NCBI RefSeq assembly: GCF_024323335.1
Contig: NC_066581.1
Location: forward strand, 38,704,699-38,768,698
Reading direction: 5' to 3'
DNA from: Lathyrus oleraceus
Lineage: Eukaryota; Streptophyta; Magnoliopsida; Fabales; Fabaceae
Length of the DNA stretch: 64,000 nt
Part shown: one piece after another, positions 1-10,891 of the stretch
Position numbering within the stretch: position 1 is the first letter of the stretch
Layout: every line of letters starts with the position of its first letter
Translations under genes and position numbers: made by a program
Notes under the pieces: model-generated
Told to the model about the DNA's origin: nothing
The model's input: the letters and a program-made list of their open reading frames with translations, nothing else
Databases searched by the model: none

Positions 1-141
1 GTTGTTTAGTTTCAGTTTCATTTGATTTACATTTGAGTTTGGCCTAGTGTAAATAGATTGAAAGTTAGTTACAATTGAATGTGAAAGAAGGAAATTTCAG
101 TTAGTTAAGATTGAAAAGTTCTGTTACAGTTAGTTATGTTA

Positions 142-218
<77 letters not shown>

Positions 219-282
219 TCTTTCAATCTTCACCATCTTCTTTTTCTTGTGCGCCAATGAAATTTCATTGTTAACTCCAACA
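1..282 (+). mobile_element. copia-1: 3' part of a Ty1/copia 5' LTR
   Basis: This is the end of a long terminal repeat whose start lies left of the window. It ends in CA at 281-282, two bases before a PBS of the tRNA-iMet type. It holds a long CT microsatellite close to its 3' end. The gag remnant that follows (470-924 and 36313-36860) shows that the LTR belongs to a + strand copia element. The other LTR is not in the window, so age and full length cannot be judged. Confidence 0.7.
148..213 (+). repeat. (CT)33 microsatellite
   Basis: A perfect dinucleotide tract of 66 bases in the distal copia-1 LTR. The open frame across it reads as Leu-Ser repeats and is not a gene. CT tracts in 5' leaders are common in plants and may have been transcribed as LTR leader. 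Confidence 0.95.
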
Positions 283-284
283 AT

Positions 285-298
285 TGGTATCCAGAGCT
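285..298 (+). promoter_or_regulatory. copia-1 primer binding site (tRNA-iMet type)
   Basis: TGGTATCCAGAGCT matches the usual plant copia PBS TGGTATCAGAGC with one inserted base. It starts two bases after the LTR end, the normal distance. It would prime minus-strand DNA synthesis by initiator tRNA-Met. Confidence 0.75.
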
Positions 299-469
299 CC
301 GTTTCGATTCTCAGAGAAACACGAGTGTACGTGAGGTATGTGATCGATTTTGTTCCTCAAACTCACATTGAATTGATGATCGAAATAGAAGAGAATCATA
401 ATCTTGATTCTCAGGGATTGGGAAACATGAGTGTTGGTGAGAATTGAGCAATTTTGCACAAGAACAAAG

Positions 470-924
470 ATGAACGATATAAATCGTAGCTTGAATACAA
501 AGCTTCCACTATTCAACAAAAAAATTAGGATTGATGGTCGATTCATATGCGTGTGTTTTTTGGCGCTTAAGATGTGCTTAAGCGTGTCAATAATGGTTAC
601 ACACGAGTTGCAACAAACACAGTAAAAGTGCAAAAAAATGCACAACGTGAAATGAAGAAGAATGATTATAATGAATTGTCCTATATCCATTAGTGTGTGG
701 ATATGAAGGTGTTTGAGAAGATTGCCGATTTGAGGAAGATGAAGGAGGAGAGGGATACACTTGTGTGGTGCTATGGCGGCAATGTATCGATGAAAAAAGT
801 AAAGTTACAGTCCCTACATAAGCAATACGAGAATCTCATCACGAAAAACAATAAGAAGGTGTCTGATTACATTCCAGAGTGATTGTGGTCACGAGTGAGA
901 TGAAGTCTTGTGGAGAAACTCTCT
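470..924 (+). pseudogene. gag: copia-1 gag, 5' portion (interrupted)
   Basis: Degenerate Ty1/copia Gag (UBN2 family, capsid). The likely start ATG is at 470 (MNDINRSLNTKLPLF). A clear stretch near 760-860 reads KVKLQSLHKQYENL, typical of the alpha-helical capsid core, and a further stretch in another frame before 924 (SEMKSCGETLS) continues it. There are stops and at least one frameshift. The protein homology breaks exactly at 924, where Athila-1 inserted, and resumes at 36313 with VIIEKVLRSLTPRFDY. The frame is not perfectly restored across the empty site, so a small indel also lies near the junction. Confidence 0.75.
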
Positions 925-2312
925 TGATAACGTGAAACTATACCATTTATTTTACTCGATTCGCATGGATTTTAGTATGATTTTGTGTATGTTTTATTGT
1001 ATTATGCCGGTGTTGGTGCCTTGTTTCAGGTATTTGTTGATCCAAAACTCATGTGTGAGAAAGAAGTAAAGAAAAGAGAAGAAAAAGGGAAGAAAATGAG
1101 AAAATGTTGAAGTTTAAAAGTCATGGGCTTGTGGCGTTCGCCACGTCCCTTGCCATGTCATTTCAGAGTTTAAGTACCATGGCGTTCGCCATGGCCCTGT
1201 GGCGTTCGCCACGAACACGCAATGCTATTTTTCAGCCACTGCATAGAACATGGTCAATGAACTCCCTATTTTCTCTCCACCACTCCCACGCAATTATCCA
1301 AGGTTTTCATCGTGTAATTTGATTTTTAGTTTTAAGCAGAAACACTCTAAATAGTGATAGTTCTTCCACATCGGGAGGCTATTGCACCATTGTTCTTGTT
1401 TTTACTTTCACAAGTTGCTTGGATCAAGCATCCCGACATTGTTGTAATTTTCCAGTTATTAATTGTACTTGAAGAATCCTCCGAAGTTTAATCCAATTGC
1501 TAGTATTCATCAGGTTTTTTTTAATTGTTTAATTTTTTACTTTCTGCTTTAGTTTCCAATTCTGAATTTTGATTATGTTTATGTTTAAGAATTTCATGTG
1601 TATGATTAAGTTTAAAACCATGTTTGGGTAAACCTTCCAATATTGGTATGTAAGGATCGTCGTTCTGAAGGGATTCGGTAATAATTAATCATAATTTTTA
1701 TGAGTTATTTTTCTGGCTCTGGTGTCCAATACTAATTTAAAAAGGTTTTTGTACGAGAGTGAAAAGTCAATAAGGTTATAAATCAACAGAGCGAGAGTTT
1801 GAGATTTTAATTGGATAGTGGTTTCTAGGCATTAATCCTAAACACAACGAGAACGCTTTAGGATTAATTAGGATTTATCGATTTCCAAAAAGTACTTTTA
1901 ATTTAGGTGGATGAGCGAGAGCAAAACATTTTGGCTTAAGAGTATAGCCTGGGCCAAGACCACGAGAGTGTGAGGCGAAGTCTTTTAAATTGATATTTTC
2001 TACTGAAAAGTGATTTACTTTATTTTAATGTTAATTGTTTACCAAATCCTTTAAGGAAGATGTGATTTACATATCGATGCCTCTTAATTGAATACTTTAA
2101 TTATATTATTATTTCTAGTTAAATTTTATTTCTCAGTTTCTCTTAATCAATCTACGAATAACAAAGTAATCATTAGCATTAACTTTACACAGTAACTTTA
2201 GATAACGATAGTTTGATTTTTGGTCATTTGGGTTTGATATCTTTTTAAAACTATTTGATATGACTGTGCACTTGCAATTAGCCATTTCGATAGATAAACT
2301 AAGTCGCGATCA
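925..2312 (+). repeat. Athila-1 5' LTR
   Basis: Starts TGATAACG and ends GATCA. It is 1,388 bp against 1,465 bp for the 3' copy. The difference is mostly a deletion near 1290: the 3' LTR holds a TATA box (35262-35269) that this LTR lacks, so it probably cannot start genomic RNA normally. It carries three short hairpins at 1131-1144, 1177-1194 and 1199-1212 with TT loops. By eye the two LTRs differ at several percent of sites, consistent with an old insertion. Confidence 0.9.
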
Positions 2313-2318
2313 AATTTT

Positions 2319-2336
2319 TGGCATCGTTGTCGGGGA
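2319..2336 (+). promoter_or_regulatory. Athila-1 primer binding site (tRNA-Asp type)
   Basis: TGGCATCGTTGTCGGGGA lies six bases after the LTR. Athila elements generally use a PBS close to TGGCGCCGTTGCCGGGGA, complementary to tRNA-Asp. Two positions differ here. Confidence 0.8.
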
Positions 2337-2566
2337 TCAATCAAGTCAATATCGTAACTCCATTTTTGCACGGTATAGACTAAGGAAACTAATTTCCTTT
2401 TATTTGTTTCGGTTGCATGCCAAACACTCACTCACAAAAGACTAGTTAGAACAACCGATAGACGAAGTCGAGCGTTATATTAGGCTAAGACGCCGACTTA
2501 AACAATTCTGTTTAAAGTACAACTTCCTGATCCTAATACACCTGAACCGGATATGGATGCCCCCGC
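2337..2566 (+). pseudogene. gag: Athila-1 leader and start of gag, cut by element B
   Basis: Short leader, then a degenerate gag start (MPNTHSQ near 2417) matching the start in Athila-2 (MPSTRSQ at 51299). Several stops follow. The segment ends at the target duplication CCCGC (2562-2566), and gag homology continues at 17092. Confidence 0.65.
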
Positions 2567-4673
2567 TGTAAGACCCCAATTTTGACCCTAAGATCCCTCA
2601 TGGCATCATAACATTGCATTTGCATTGCCTCAAGGATCTTTAGCATCTTGGTTCCCTTTGCCTTTGGGTGGGACTCCTTGTGATTGGTTTGAGATCACCA
2701 AGCATGCTTGAATTATACATCATTGTTTCTCTTACTTTTGTTTACTAACCAAAAGCACAAAAATGTGTCACTAACATCTTTTGTTTGAAGCTTGAGTATC
2801 ATCCAAGACACTTTGTGGGTTCTATTTAGATGATCAGTCAATACATGGGAAAGACTTGAGTTACCTCCAACAGGTTCAAATGGAGCCTATTCATCATTCA
2901 AACACTAATCTTGAAGGAGCGAAAATCTATCTCTGAGTTGTCATGCTCGCTAGGCGAGCAGACTGGTTCGCTTAGCGAAAGGAACTGTCATGCTCGCTAG
3001 GCGAGCAGATCCTTGGCTAGGCGAAGCGCGCGCATTTTGGAAAATAACAGAAAATTTTGGGCTTGATTCTGAGCCCACCAAGTCACCAATATTAGGTTAT
3101 AAATACTAGAGCTTCATTTGAGAAGAAAAATAGACTGGAGACTATTACAAACCCTGGGAGAAAAAGAGGCAGAGAAGAGCCCTAGGAACTAATCTGCAAC
3201 AACCTTCAAGCAGCTCTGAAAAGTTCACTCTGACCCACACACTTTTCCGCCTCAGCCTCACGCAAGCCCTAACATTGCTTTGCAAACCCAACCGTGCCAT
3301 TCGATTCTAATCGATCTCTCTAGTCAGGTTTGCCCTTATTCCCAGTACTTTCAATTTGAATGCTCTGAATGTATGAGGTATCGTTCAGTTTTGCCCACGG
3401 GTTTATAATTGTGCATGAATATGTAAACAATGCCTTGAATGTTTAATAGTTTCGTTTCTGAGATGGATGCCATAGGGTTTGGAGTCCCTAAAATCGTACT
3501 GTTATCAATGGGAAATCCAGAATCCGCAGGCGAGCACGCAGCGAAGCTTCGCTAAGCTTTCGCTAGGCGATGCAGTAGCGATCGCTACATCATTTGTGTT
3601 TTCTGTTTTGCTCTAACTTGTTTTGTGTTTGTCATGACATTGTTTTCTCCTGGTTCCATCCTGTTACTCTAACCCGTTTGTTAAATTTTTGTGAGGGCTC
3701 ACATACTCTTGCAGGGAGAGCTCGCTTGGTATTCCACTTTATTTGGGGGATACCACTTGGAGGTCTATTCCGATTACCTGTACTGACTCATTTTCTTTGG
3801 TGATGTTTAGCTTGGAAGAGTCTTTGGGTTTCTTATTTCTAAATTGCTGTTGCTTCGGATCTTTATCCGCGTGGTACTTTATTTTTTCCGCATTTTACCA
3901 CTTTCTTAGGTTTCGTATAGCCTCTCGTGGTATGTCAATTAAGGTAGCGCAGTTCTTTCATATAGGACTTCCCTTTTGCATGAGCATCCCTAAAACACCC
4001 AAATTCATTGATTTTTCTTCTCCTAAGAACACGTTAACTCCTTCTACTACAGGCGAGTAAGTCTCCAAAGGTCGAGCATCCGGTAGATTGCGTAGTAATG
4101 TCGTTCGCCCAAAACCCAACCCTTAACCCCGTAGTTGGTCGAACTACATTTTGCTCTGATTTTCATCCCAGATGAGATACGTAGGCATAAGACGCGATGT
4201 CTTAGCGAGCACACTTCCCCTTAACCCCTAGGTAGCCGAGCTACGAAGACTCTGATTCTCAGATTCAGATGATATACGTATGCAGTGGATGCGACATCCG
4301 TGCGAGTCATTTTCTTTTGACCCCTCTTTTAGTAAGTAGTACATTAGATAAACATACACGCTTTTCTCATCCCTTCAATCATGTTTGCACAAATAAATTT
4401 TCAAAAAAAATACCAACCTTTGCAACAAATGTGAAAAGGGCTCCCTAGGAGTACCTAGGATGCTTTGGGTGCCTAACACCTTCCCATTGCATAACCAACC
4501 CCCTTACCCAGATCTCTGACATTTTTACTAGTTTTTGATTCGATAAAACTTTTAGGTTTTTGTTCGCTTTCTAACCATTCCTTTGGATAAATAGAAGTGC
4601 GGTGGCGACTCGACTTGTATGATTTACCTTGGATTTAGTCAATATCTCTAATGGTAACGAATACCCCGCTACA
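2567..4673 (+). repeat. Element B 5' LTR
   Basis: 2,107 bp, almost identical to the 3' LTR (14958-17086). The main difference is 22 bp missing here near 3530, flanked by GGCG, which looks like slippage. A TATA box TATAAATA lies at 3098-3105. Palindromes with TCGC/GCGA arms cluster at 2944-3030 and 3525-3588 around and after the probable transcription start. A 69-codon open frame at 3594-3803 recurs in the 3' LTR only because the LTRs are copies. Confidence 0.9.
3098..3105 (+). promoter_or_regulatory. TATA box of element B LTR
   Basis: TATAAATA in the 5' LTR. The 3' LTR has TATAAAGA at the matching place (near 15488). Transcription would start roughly 30 bp downstream, placing most of the palindrome cluster at 2944-3030 upstream and the second cluster (3525-3588) inside the transcript. 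Confidence 0.55.
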
Positions 4674-4679
4674 GAAAAG

Positions 4680-4697
4680 TGGCGACTCTGCTGGGGA
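4680..4697 (+). promoter_or_regulatory. Element B primer binding site (tRNA-Arg type)
   Basis: TGGCGACTCTGCTGGGGA, six bases after the LTR. A TGGCGACTC-type PBS, complementary to tRNA-Arg, is characteristic of the Ogre/Tat group. Confidence 0.8.
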
Positions 4698-5598
4698 TCG
4701 TGTATTTGCCTAGTGGGTTTTGCCGACTTTTCATGCATGTTGTATTGTATTTGTTTTGTGACATATTTTTGTGCAATTTGGGATTACTGTATTGTATGTA
4801 ATGATTGAATTGCTTGATATTAATTTCTTGTATGCTTGGTGATCTTTGTGAGATGAGTTCTATACCCGGACTCGAGTGCACTTAGGATAGGAGAATGGCG
4901 TAGTCTTGTCGACTTGTGTGGAGTTATTCCTTAGCAAGTTGACTTGCAAGTCCATTCACTTGGTGGAGGTTATGTTGGGATCAATAATGTCACACAAGTA
5001 AGTTGTGGTTAGACATTACTCTTTCCAATATAGACCTTAGAAGCCAAGGACCTTAGTTTACCAAGCCCATCTTGGCCTATTCTTAGGATGTAGTGCGAAA
5101 GTCGTTCAAGTGTAAGATTCGATATGATTGTTACGCGATACTACACTCATAAGAGTCTCTCTTGAGAATATTTTTGGAATACGAGTAGTCGTTTCTCCAA
5201 TAATATCCGAAAGATGGGATGATGACTATGGGAACCTCTTGTAGAACATGTTTGGTAGGTTTAAACCCTAGTACACTCCCTTTTGGGTGGTTCTTAATCT
5301 AACTCCATGCTCGTGACTTATAACAAACCCTTGATTCATGGTTGATCCGTTCATGAATCCTTAATATCAATGGAACTTGGGTGTTGATAAGGTGTAAACC
5401 ATAATCCACCAAAATGGATGATTGATATTAAGGATAACATGATCCATCCCATAACCTTTGTTTGGTGTGCTTTGCTTGATCCTTGAGTGTGATTGTTGCA
5501 TTCATGCATTCATGCACCCATTTGCATCCATATCATCAATAAATAAGAAAATTTTCAAGGAACTTAAGGGGTTTATTTGCAAAATTTTCAGACATGGA
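4698..5598 (+). other. Element B 5' leader, no gene seen
   Basis: About 900 bases between the PBS and the likely ORF1 start. An open frame from 5458 runs into ORF1, but its first 47 codons look like leader. I see no coding signal, strong repeat or structure that I can defend here. Confidence 0.6.
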
Positions 5599-7032
5599 AT
5601 GACAAAGAAGTACAGCTTCAGGAAACCAGATTTGAAAGAGTTAAGGAATATGACATCCTATGTATTAGATCCTTTGGGTTTCAAGGCTCGTTTTGGGAAG
5701 CTTCTTCCTCTTCTGACTACTCAGGTGGATGAAGGATTGGTGAGTGTATTGGTGCAGTTTTATGATCCCTTGTACCGTTGCTTCACGTTTCCGGATTTCC
5801 AGCTTTTGCCTACCCTTGAGGAGTATGCTTACCTTGTGGGTATACCTATTCTAGACCAGTTGCCGTTCAGTGGCTTGGAGAGTATTCCTACTTCTCAAGA
5901 GATAGCTGACATGTTACTCATAGATGAATCTCTGGTTGGTGATGATATGACTACCAAAGGGGGAATTCAAGGTCTCCCTTCTGAGTTCCTCATTGCTCAA
6001 GCTACTATGTATGGGAAGGCCATGAGTGAGGACGCCTTTGAGGCCATATTTGTACTTCTCATCTATGGGCTAGTGTTATTCCCCAACATCGACAAGTTTG
6101 TGGATGTGAACGCTATTAGGATTTTCTCTACTCTTAATCCCGTTCCGACTCTGTTGGGCGATACCTACTTCTCTTTGCATATGAGGAATGCAAAGGGTGG
6201 TGGCGCCATTGTGTGTTGTTTGCCTCTGTTGTATAAGTGGTTTATTTCTCACTTACCTCAGACGGTCGCTTTCAAGGAGAACAAGGAATGTCTACGGTGG
6301 TCCACGAGACTTATGTCTCTCACTAATGATGATATCTCTTGGTATAACCGTGTGTATGATGGTGTGCGGATTATTGACTCTTGTGGCGAATTCTCCAATG
6401 TACCTCTTCTTGGTACATGTGGTGGGATTAACTACAATCCTGTTTTGGCACGTCGGCAGCTTGGGTTCCCCTTAAAGGATAAACCCAATAACATTCTGTT
6501 AGAGGGTGTATTCTTTCAGGATGGTAAAGATCCCCAAGGCTTGAAAGCTAGGATGGTCCGCGCTTGGCGCAAGATTCATAGGAAAGGAAGGAAAGAGTTG
6601 GGTCCTAAGAATTGCATCGCTTTGGAGCCTTACACTGTTTGGGTTAGGAAGAGGGCGTCTGAGTATCTCATGCCTTACGAGTATCCGAGACCTACACCTA
6701 TGATTATGGCTGGGCCTTCAACCCTCCCTAATCAAGGAGTAGAGGAGTTGAGAGACGAAGACCGTTCACGTGCCTGGATCCGTGAACGTGAAGAGTTGCT
6801 TCAGCAGATTAAGGAGAAGGATGCGTTGATTGAGTTTCTTGAGCATCAGGTTATTGATGACCCTGATGATGTATGGACTTCTCTACTTCCTCAGTCTTCT
6901 AAGTTCTGGAAGAGGAAGTATGATCGACTCGCCAAAGAGAAGGCCGATATGGAGGCAGCCTACGAGAGGGAGGTGAAGAGGCTTCGCGCATCTTATCTTC
7001 CTGTGTCCCGAGCTTTAGATGATTGTTTCTAG
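5599..7032 (+). CDS. Element B ORF1 (DUF7745-like extra protein)
   Basis: Intact frame of 477 codons from ATG 5599 (MTKKYSFRKPDL). The frame is open from 5458, but the upstream part lacks the conserved look. Residues about 15-380 resemble the plant DUF7745 family found as the 5' extra ORF of Ogre-type elements: VQFYDPLYRCFTFPDFQL, then NIDKFVDVNAIRIF and CLPLLYKWFISHLP. The C-terminal part (about residues 390-470) is charged and likely coiled coil (REREELLQQIKEKDALIEFL, then EKADMEAAYEREVKRL). The function is unknown; nucleic-acid or particle roles are only guesses. It is the longest undamaged frame in element B and precedes gag by about 240 bp. A host-gene origin is unlikely given its place between PBS and gag. 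Confidence 0.85.
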   Translation: MTKKYSFRKPDLKELRNMTSYVLDPLGFKARFGKLLPLLTTQVDEGLVSVLVQFYDPLYRCFTFPDFQLLPTLEEYAYLVGIPILDQLPFSGLESIPTSQEIADMLLIDESLVGDDMTTKGGIQGLPSEFLIAQATMYGKAMSEDAFEAIFVLLIYGLVLFPNIDKFVDVNAIRIFSTLNPVPTLLGDTYFSLHMRNAKGGGAIVCCLPLLYKWFISHLPQTVAFKENKECLRWSTRLMSLTNDDISWYNRVYDGVRIIDSCGEFSNVPLLGTCGGINYNPVLARRQLGFPLKDKPNNILLEGVFFQDGKDPQGLKARMVRAWRKIHRKGRKELGPKNCIALEPYTVWVRKRASEYLMPYEYPRPTPMIMAGPSTLPNQGVEELRDEDRSRAWIREREELLQQIKEKDALIEFLEHQVIDDPDDVWTSLLPQSSKFWKRKYDRLAKEKADMEAAYEREVKRLRASYLPVSRALDDCF

Positions 7033-7274
7033 GGATCCATAGGACGATTATTTTCCTTTTCTCTTGTATATGATTGACGATGCTGCACTTCTTTTCCCTG
7101 ATATTATTTGATGAGATATTTCCATATGTGATAAAATGCTTAATATTTCCAGAATTTGCAAATAAAACTCTAAAGTTCCTTTGAAATAAAAAACAAATCA
7201 TATGCACAAACATTGCATGCATCATATGCATAAGCAGGTTTTGTTTCCGGTCCCTTGCCCTGTGGTCTAACTCT

Positions 7275-8189
7275 GTGTCCTTCATTTATTTTGAAGACAA
7301 GCTGACTCACCGGTACTACACTAGAGCCAACATTTCAAGACTGATGGATCACTTAGAGCAAGAGAACCGCGAGCTGAAAGAGGAAGTGGCCAGATTGACT
7401 GCCCTAATGGAGTCACTCATGGCTGCCCAGAGCCAGTCTTCTCCGACACCTTCAACTCCTCCCCAGAGGACAGTTATCTCCGAGATTGTCTCCTCTACTG
7501 TGCCCGCTGCCAGTGCACACTTTGTTCCAACAGCCATGCCAACCGGGTTCCCGTGGGGGATGCCTCCCAATTTCATGCCTGAGGGTCCTGTTCCTACCTT
7601 TGCTTCTCTGCCGGCATCTAGCCCGGTCCTTGCCGTTCCTCCTCCTGTCGTGCATACTTTGCCCAGGGTAGACGACACCATCTATCATTCTGAGCCGTCT
7701 GAGGGTCCAGATGTTTATGAGAAGATGGATGCTATGAACGATCAATTTCTTGAGCTTCGCAAGGAATTGAAAACTCTCAGAGGGAAGGATCTTTTCGGCA
7801 AGTCTGCTGCCGAACTCTGCTTGGTTCCAAATGTGAAGATCCCTGTGAAATTCAAGGTCCCTGATTTTGAAAAGTACAAAGGAAATACTTGTCCTCTCAG
7901 CCACCTGGTCATGTATGCCAGGAAGATGTCGACTCAAACCGATAATGACCAACTACTCATCCACTACTTTCAGGACAGTCTGTCCGGTGCCGCTTTGCGT
8001 TGGTACATGGGTTTAGACAGCGCGAACATCCGATCCTTCAATGATCTCGGCGAAGCCTTCGTCAAGCAGTACAAGTACAACGTGGATATGGCTCCCGATA
8101 GAGATCAATTGAGAGCCATGTCCCAGAAGGATAAAGAAACATTTAAGGAGTACGCCCAGAGGTGGCAGCACAGATCGTGCCTCCGCTAG
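7275..8189 (+). pseudogene. gag: Element B gag, N-terminal part
   Basis: Open frame holding the start of Gag; the first good ATG is at 7344 (MDHLEQENRELKEEVARL). An N-terminal coiled coil is followed by a Pro/Ser-rich linker and then the capsid-like core, with VPDFEKYKGNTCPLSHLVMY and FQDSLSGAALRWYMGL. That is the retrotransposon Gag signature, with the Trp-Tyr after Ala-Leu-Arg. The frame is lost at about 8160, where the conserved EYAQRW stretch runs into a different frame. About 10 bp appear to be missing at a repeated TGG, so Gag continues in the 8162-10648 frame. TTTTGAAG just before 7290 could be a 3' splice site, unproven. Confidence 0.8.
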
Positions 8190-10648
8190 AAGAGAAAGAG
8201 ATGACTAAGATCTTTTTGAAGACTTTAAGTTCTTTTTATTATGAGCGGATGATTGCTAGCGCTCCTTCTGACTTCACCGAGATGGTGAATATGGGGATGC
8301 GTCTAGAAGAAGGGGTCCGTGAAGGACGGTTAACCAGAGAAGAAGGCTCTTCTGCCAAACGTTATGGGGCGTTTGCAAAGAAGAAAGATGGAGAGGCACA
8401 TGCTGTGATCTCCCATGAGAAACCAAGAAGACCCTCTGTGAGGAGGAAGACTGTGCGTCCCGCCAGTAACCAGCACCAGGTGGCTCATATAGCACCTGTT
8501 TTCAGAGACAATCAACAGTATCAGCAACATAGTAACAATCAGCAACCACATCCGCAATATCAGCAACAACAGCACCGACCGCAGCAGCAGGCCTACCAGC
8601 CTCGAAACAGTAATCAAACCAGCACGAGTTACGAGAGGAAAAGGGTCACCTTCGATCCTATTCCTATGACGTACGCAGAGTTATATCCCTCTTTGATAGA
8701 AAGGAAGCTGATTACTCCGAGAGACCCACCGGCTATACCTGCTAACCCCCAGTGGTGGTATAAGCCTGAGTTACATTGTGTTTACCATTCTGGTGCTCCC
8801 GGCCACGACGTGGAGAATTGTTACCCTTTGAAGACCAAGGTTCAAGACCTTGTGAGGTGTGGTATTTTATGTTTTGAGGACGTAGGCCCTAATGTGAAGA
8901 AGAACCCATTGCCCGAACATGGGAAATCTGTCAACATGGTCCAGGGTTGCCCTGGAAAATACAAGGTCAAATATGTCAGTCATATTCAACAGTCTCTGGT
9001 CCAGATGCATCGTTTGTTGTGTGACTACAGTCATTATGAGCATGACCATGATAGATGCCGAGTCTGCTCTGTTAACCGATTGGGTTGTTGCCAGGTGCGC
9101 AAGGATGTTCAGGAAATGCTGGACGAAGGAGTCATTGAGATCCTTCAAAACAGGAATGTTGATGAAAATGAGCCTGAGGTCAATGTGATCTCCCCAGTGT
9201 TCCGGATACCCGAGCCTGTTATCATCAAGTACAATGGTAGCAAGCAGAAGGCTTCTCCCGCTCTGATCATTAAGCCTGCTGGTCCTGTGCCTTACTCTTC
9301 TGAAAAGGCAGTTCCCTATCGCTACAACGCCGTAGCAGTAGAGAATGGGAAAGAGGTGTCCTTGCCCTCTTCTTCTGTTGTGAATATTGCCGATGTTAGC
9401 GGTTTGACCCGTAGTGGCCGTGTATTTTCAGCACCGCCGAAGCCTCAAATTAATGCTGATTTTGTTGAACGCCCGATCGGGAACGCTGTGAATTCTCCGA
9501 ATCCGGCACTTGCTGTTAAGCCCTCCTCCGTACTGAAAACTCCTACTTCTGTTGGCCCGAGTGGCAATGTGAAAGAAGACTGTGATGAGATGCTGAGACT
9601 CATCAAAAGGAGCGAGTACAATGTTGTAGACCAACTTCTACAAACGCCATCCAAAATATCTGTGTTATCCTTACTCTTAAATTCAGAACCACACCGAGAG
9701 GCTCTGCAGAAGGTGTTGGATGTGGCATATGTAGATCACGATGTCACTTTGGAGCAATTCGATAGCATTGTTGCAAACATTACTGCTTGCAACAACCTGA
9801 GCTTTTGTGACTCTGATCTCCCTGAGGAGGGAAGAGACCACAACTTGGCTTTACACATATCTATGAATTGCAAAGACGACGCCATGTCCAATGTGCTGGT
9901 GGACACCGGGTCATCATTGAACGTATTGCCAAAGTCCACTCTCTCAAAGCTATCATATCAAGGGCCTCCCATGAGGCAGAGTGGAGTAGTTGTGAAGGCT
10001 TTCGATGGGTCTCGCAAAACTGTGATTGGGGAAGTTGATCTCCCAATCAAGATCGGACCAAGTGATTTCCAGATTACCTTCCAGGTTATGGACATTCACC
10101 CATCGTATAGTTGTCTCTTAGGCAGACCATGGATTCACGAGGCAGGCGCCGTGACGTCCACCCTACACCAGAAATTGAAATTCGTGAAAAACAAGAAGCT
10201 GGTGGTGGTAGGGGGAGAAAGGGCTCTCCTGGTTAGCCATTTGTCTTCCTTCTCTTATATAGATGCTGAGGTTGAAATTGGAACTCCTTTCCAAGCTTTA
10301 TCTATAGCTGAGCCTATTGAGAAGAGAACTCCTTCATTTGCTTCCTACAAAGATGCAAAGTTGGCCATTGAGCGTGGTGCAACCACTGGTTTAGGAAAAA
10401 TGATTGAGTTAGAAGACAACGAGTCCCGGGCTGGCATAGGTTTTTCTTCTGGTACTTTCAACAAGCAAGGGTTATTCAAGAGTGGAGGTTTCATCCACAC
10501 TGGTCTAGATGAGGAGGCTGCTGCCGTTTTAGAAGAAGATACAAGGATTCTGGCAATTTCATCATCCCTGGAGGGGTCTGCAACAATTGGGTCGCTGTGG
10601 ATATTCCAACAGTTGTCCATAAGTCAACGTAATAATCACTTTGTTTAA
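8162..10648 (+). pseudogene. gag: Element B gag C-terminal part and aspartic protease
   Basis: Continuation of Gag in a second frame. It opens with PPLEEKEMTKIFLKTLSSFY, then a Gln-rich stretch (about 8505-8620). A zinc-knuckle-like CVYHSGAPGHDVENC lies near 8780-8825, which is the Ogre form with His replacing the second Cys. The retropepsin domain lies around 9840-10210, with the active site VLVDTGSSLNVLP at about 9893-9930 and the flap-side LLGRPWIH later. A GLGKM..GIGF segment near 10390-10445 resembles a G-patch, seen downstream of protease in this group. A single-base loss near 10540 shifts the last codons; in the next frame a stop lies at 10630-10632. Both frameshifts would block normal Gag-protease synthesis. 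Confidence 0.8.
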
Positions 10649-10891
10649 AAACCCTTCTCCCATGCCAAAAGGAGGAGTGATGACATTGTTGGCGCATAAA
10701 TACAATGATATTTTCATTCAATAAATTCATGTTAAATGTTTGTTTTTCCATTTATTTTCCCTTTTCGCTTTTGCATGAAATTGGTGATCACATAAAACCC
10801 TAAAAAATAGAATAAAATCAATCTTTTCATCTGCATAATGATTTGCCTTGTTTGAATTCTAAAGCTTTTCATATCCAAAATCATTATGCAG
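10633..10891 (+). other. Probable Ogre-type intron region between protease and RT
   Basis: Stops occur in all forward frames, the DNA is AT-rich, and a convincing 3' splice site TTATGCAG lies at 10884-10891 exactly where the RT frame begins. Ogre elements are known to splice out a segment here so that protease and RT join in one protein. I cannot place the 5' splice site with confidence; the GTs near the end of the protease frame are candidates. Confidence 0.5.

Noticed and set aside
136..447. 103-codon open frame rich in Leu-Ser
   Set aside because: It is the translation of the (CT)33 microsatellite in an LTR plus leader sequence; no protein family is recognisable.
3594..3803. 69-codon open frame present at 3594-3803 and again at 16007-16216
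   Set aside because: It lies inside the two LTRs of element B, so its duplication is due to LTR copying, not to selection on a protein.
5599..7032. ORF1 of element B as a host gene
   Set aside because: It lies between the PBS and gag of an element with matching LTRs and target duplication, and its family is the known extra ORF of Ogre-type elements.
7349..7952. Long - strand open frames (110 and 166 codons) opposite element B gag
   Set aside because: Antisense shadows of the Gag frame; no domain and no promoter seen.
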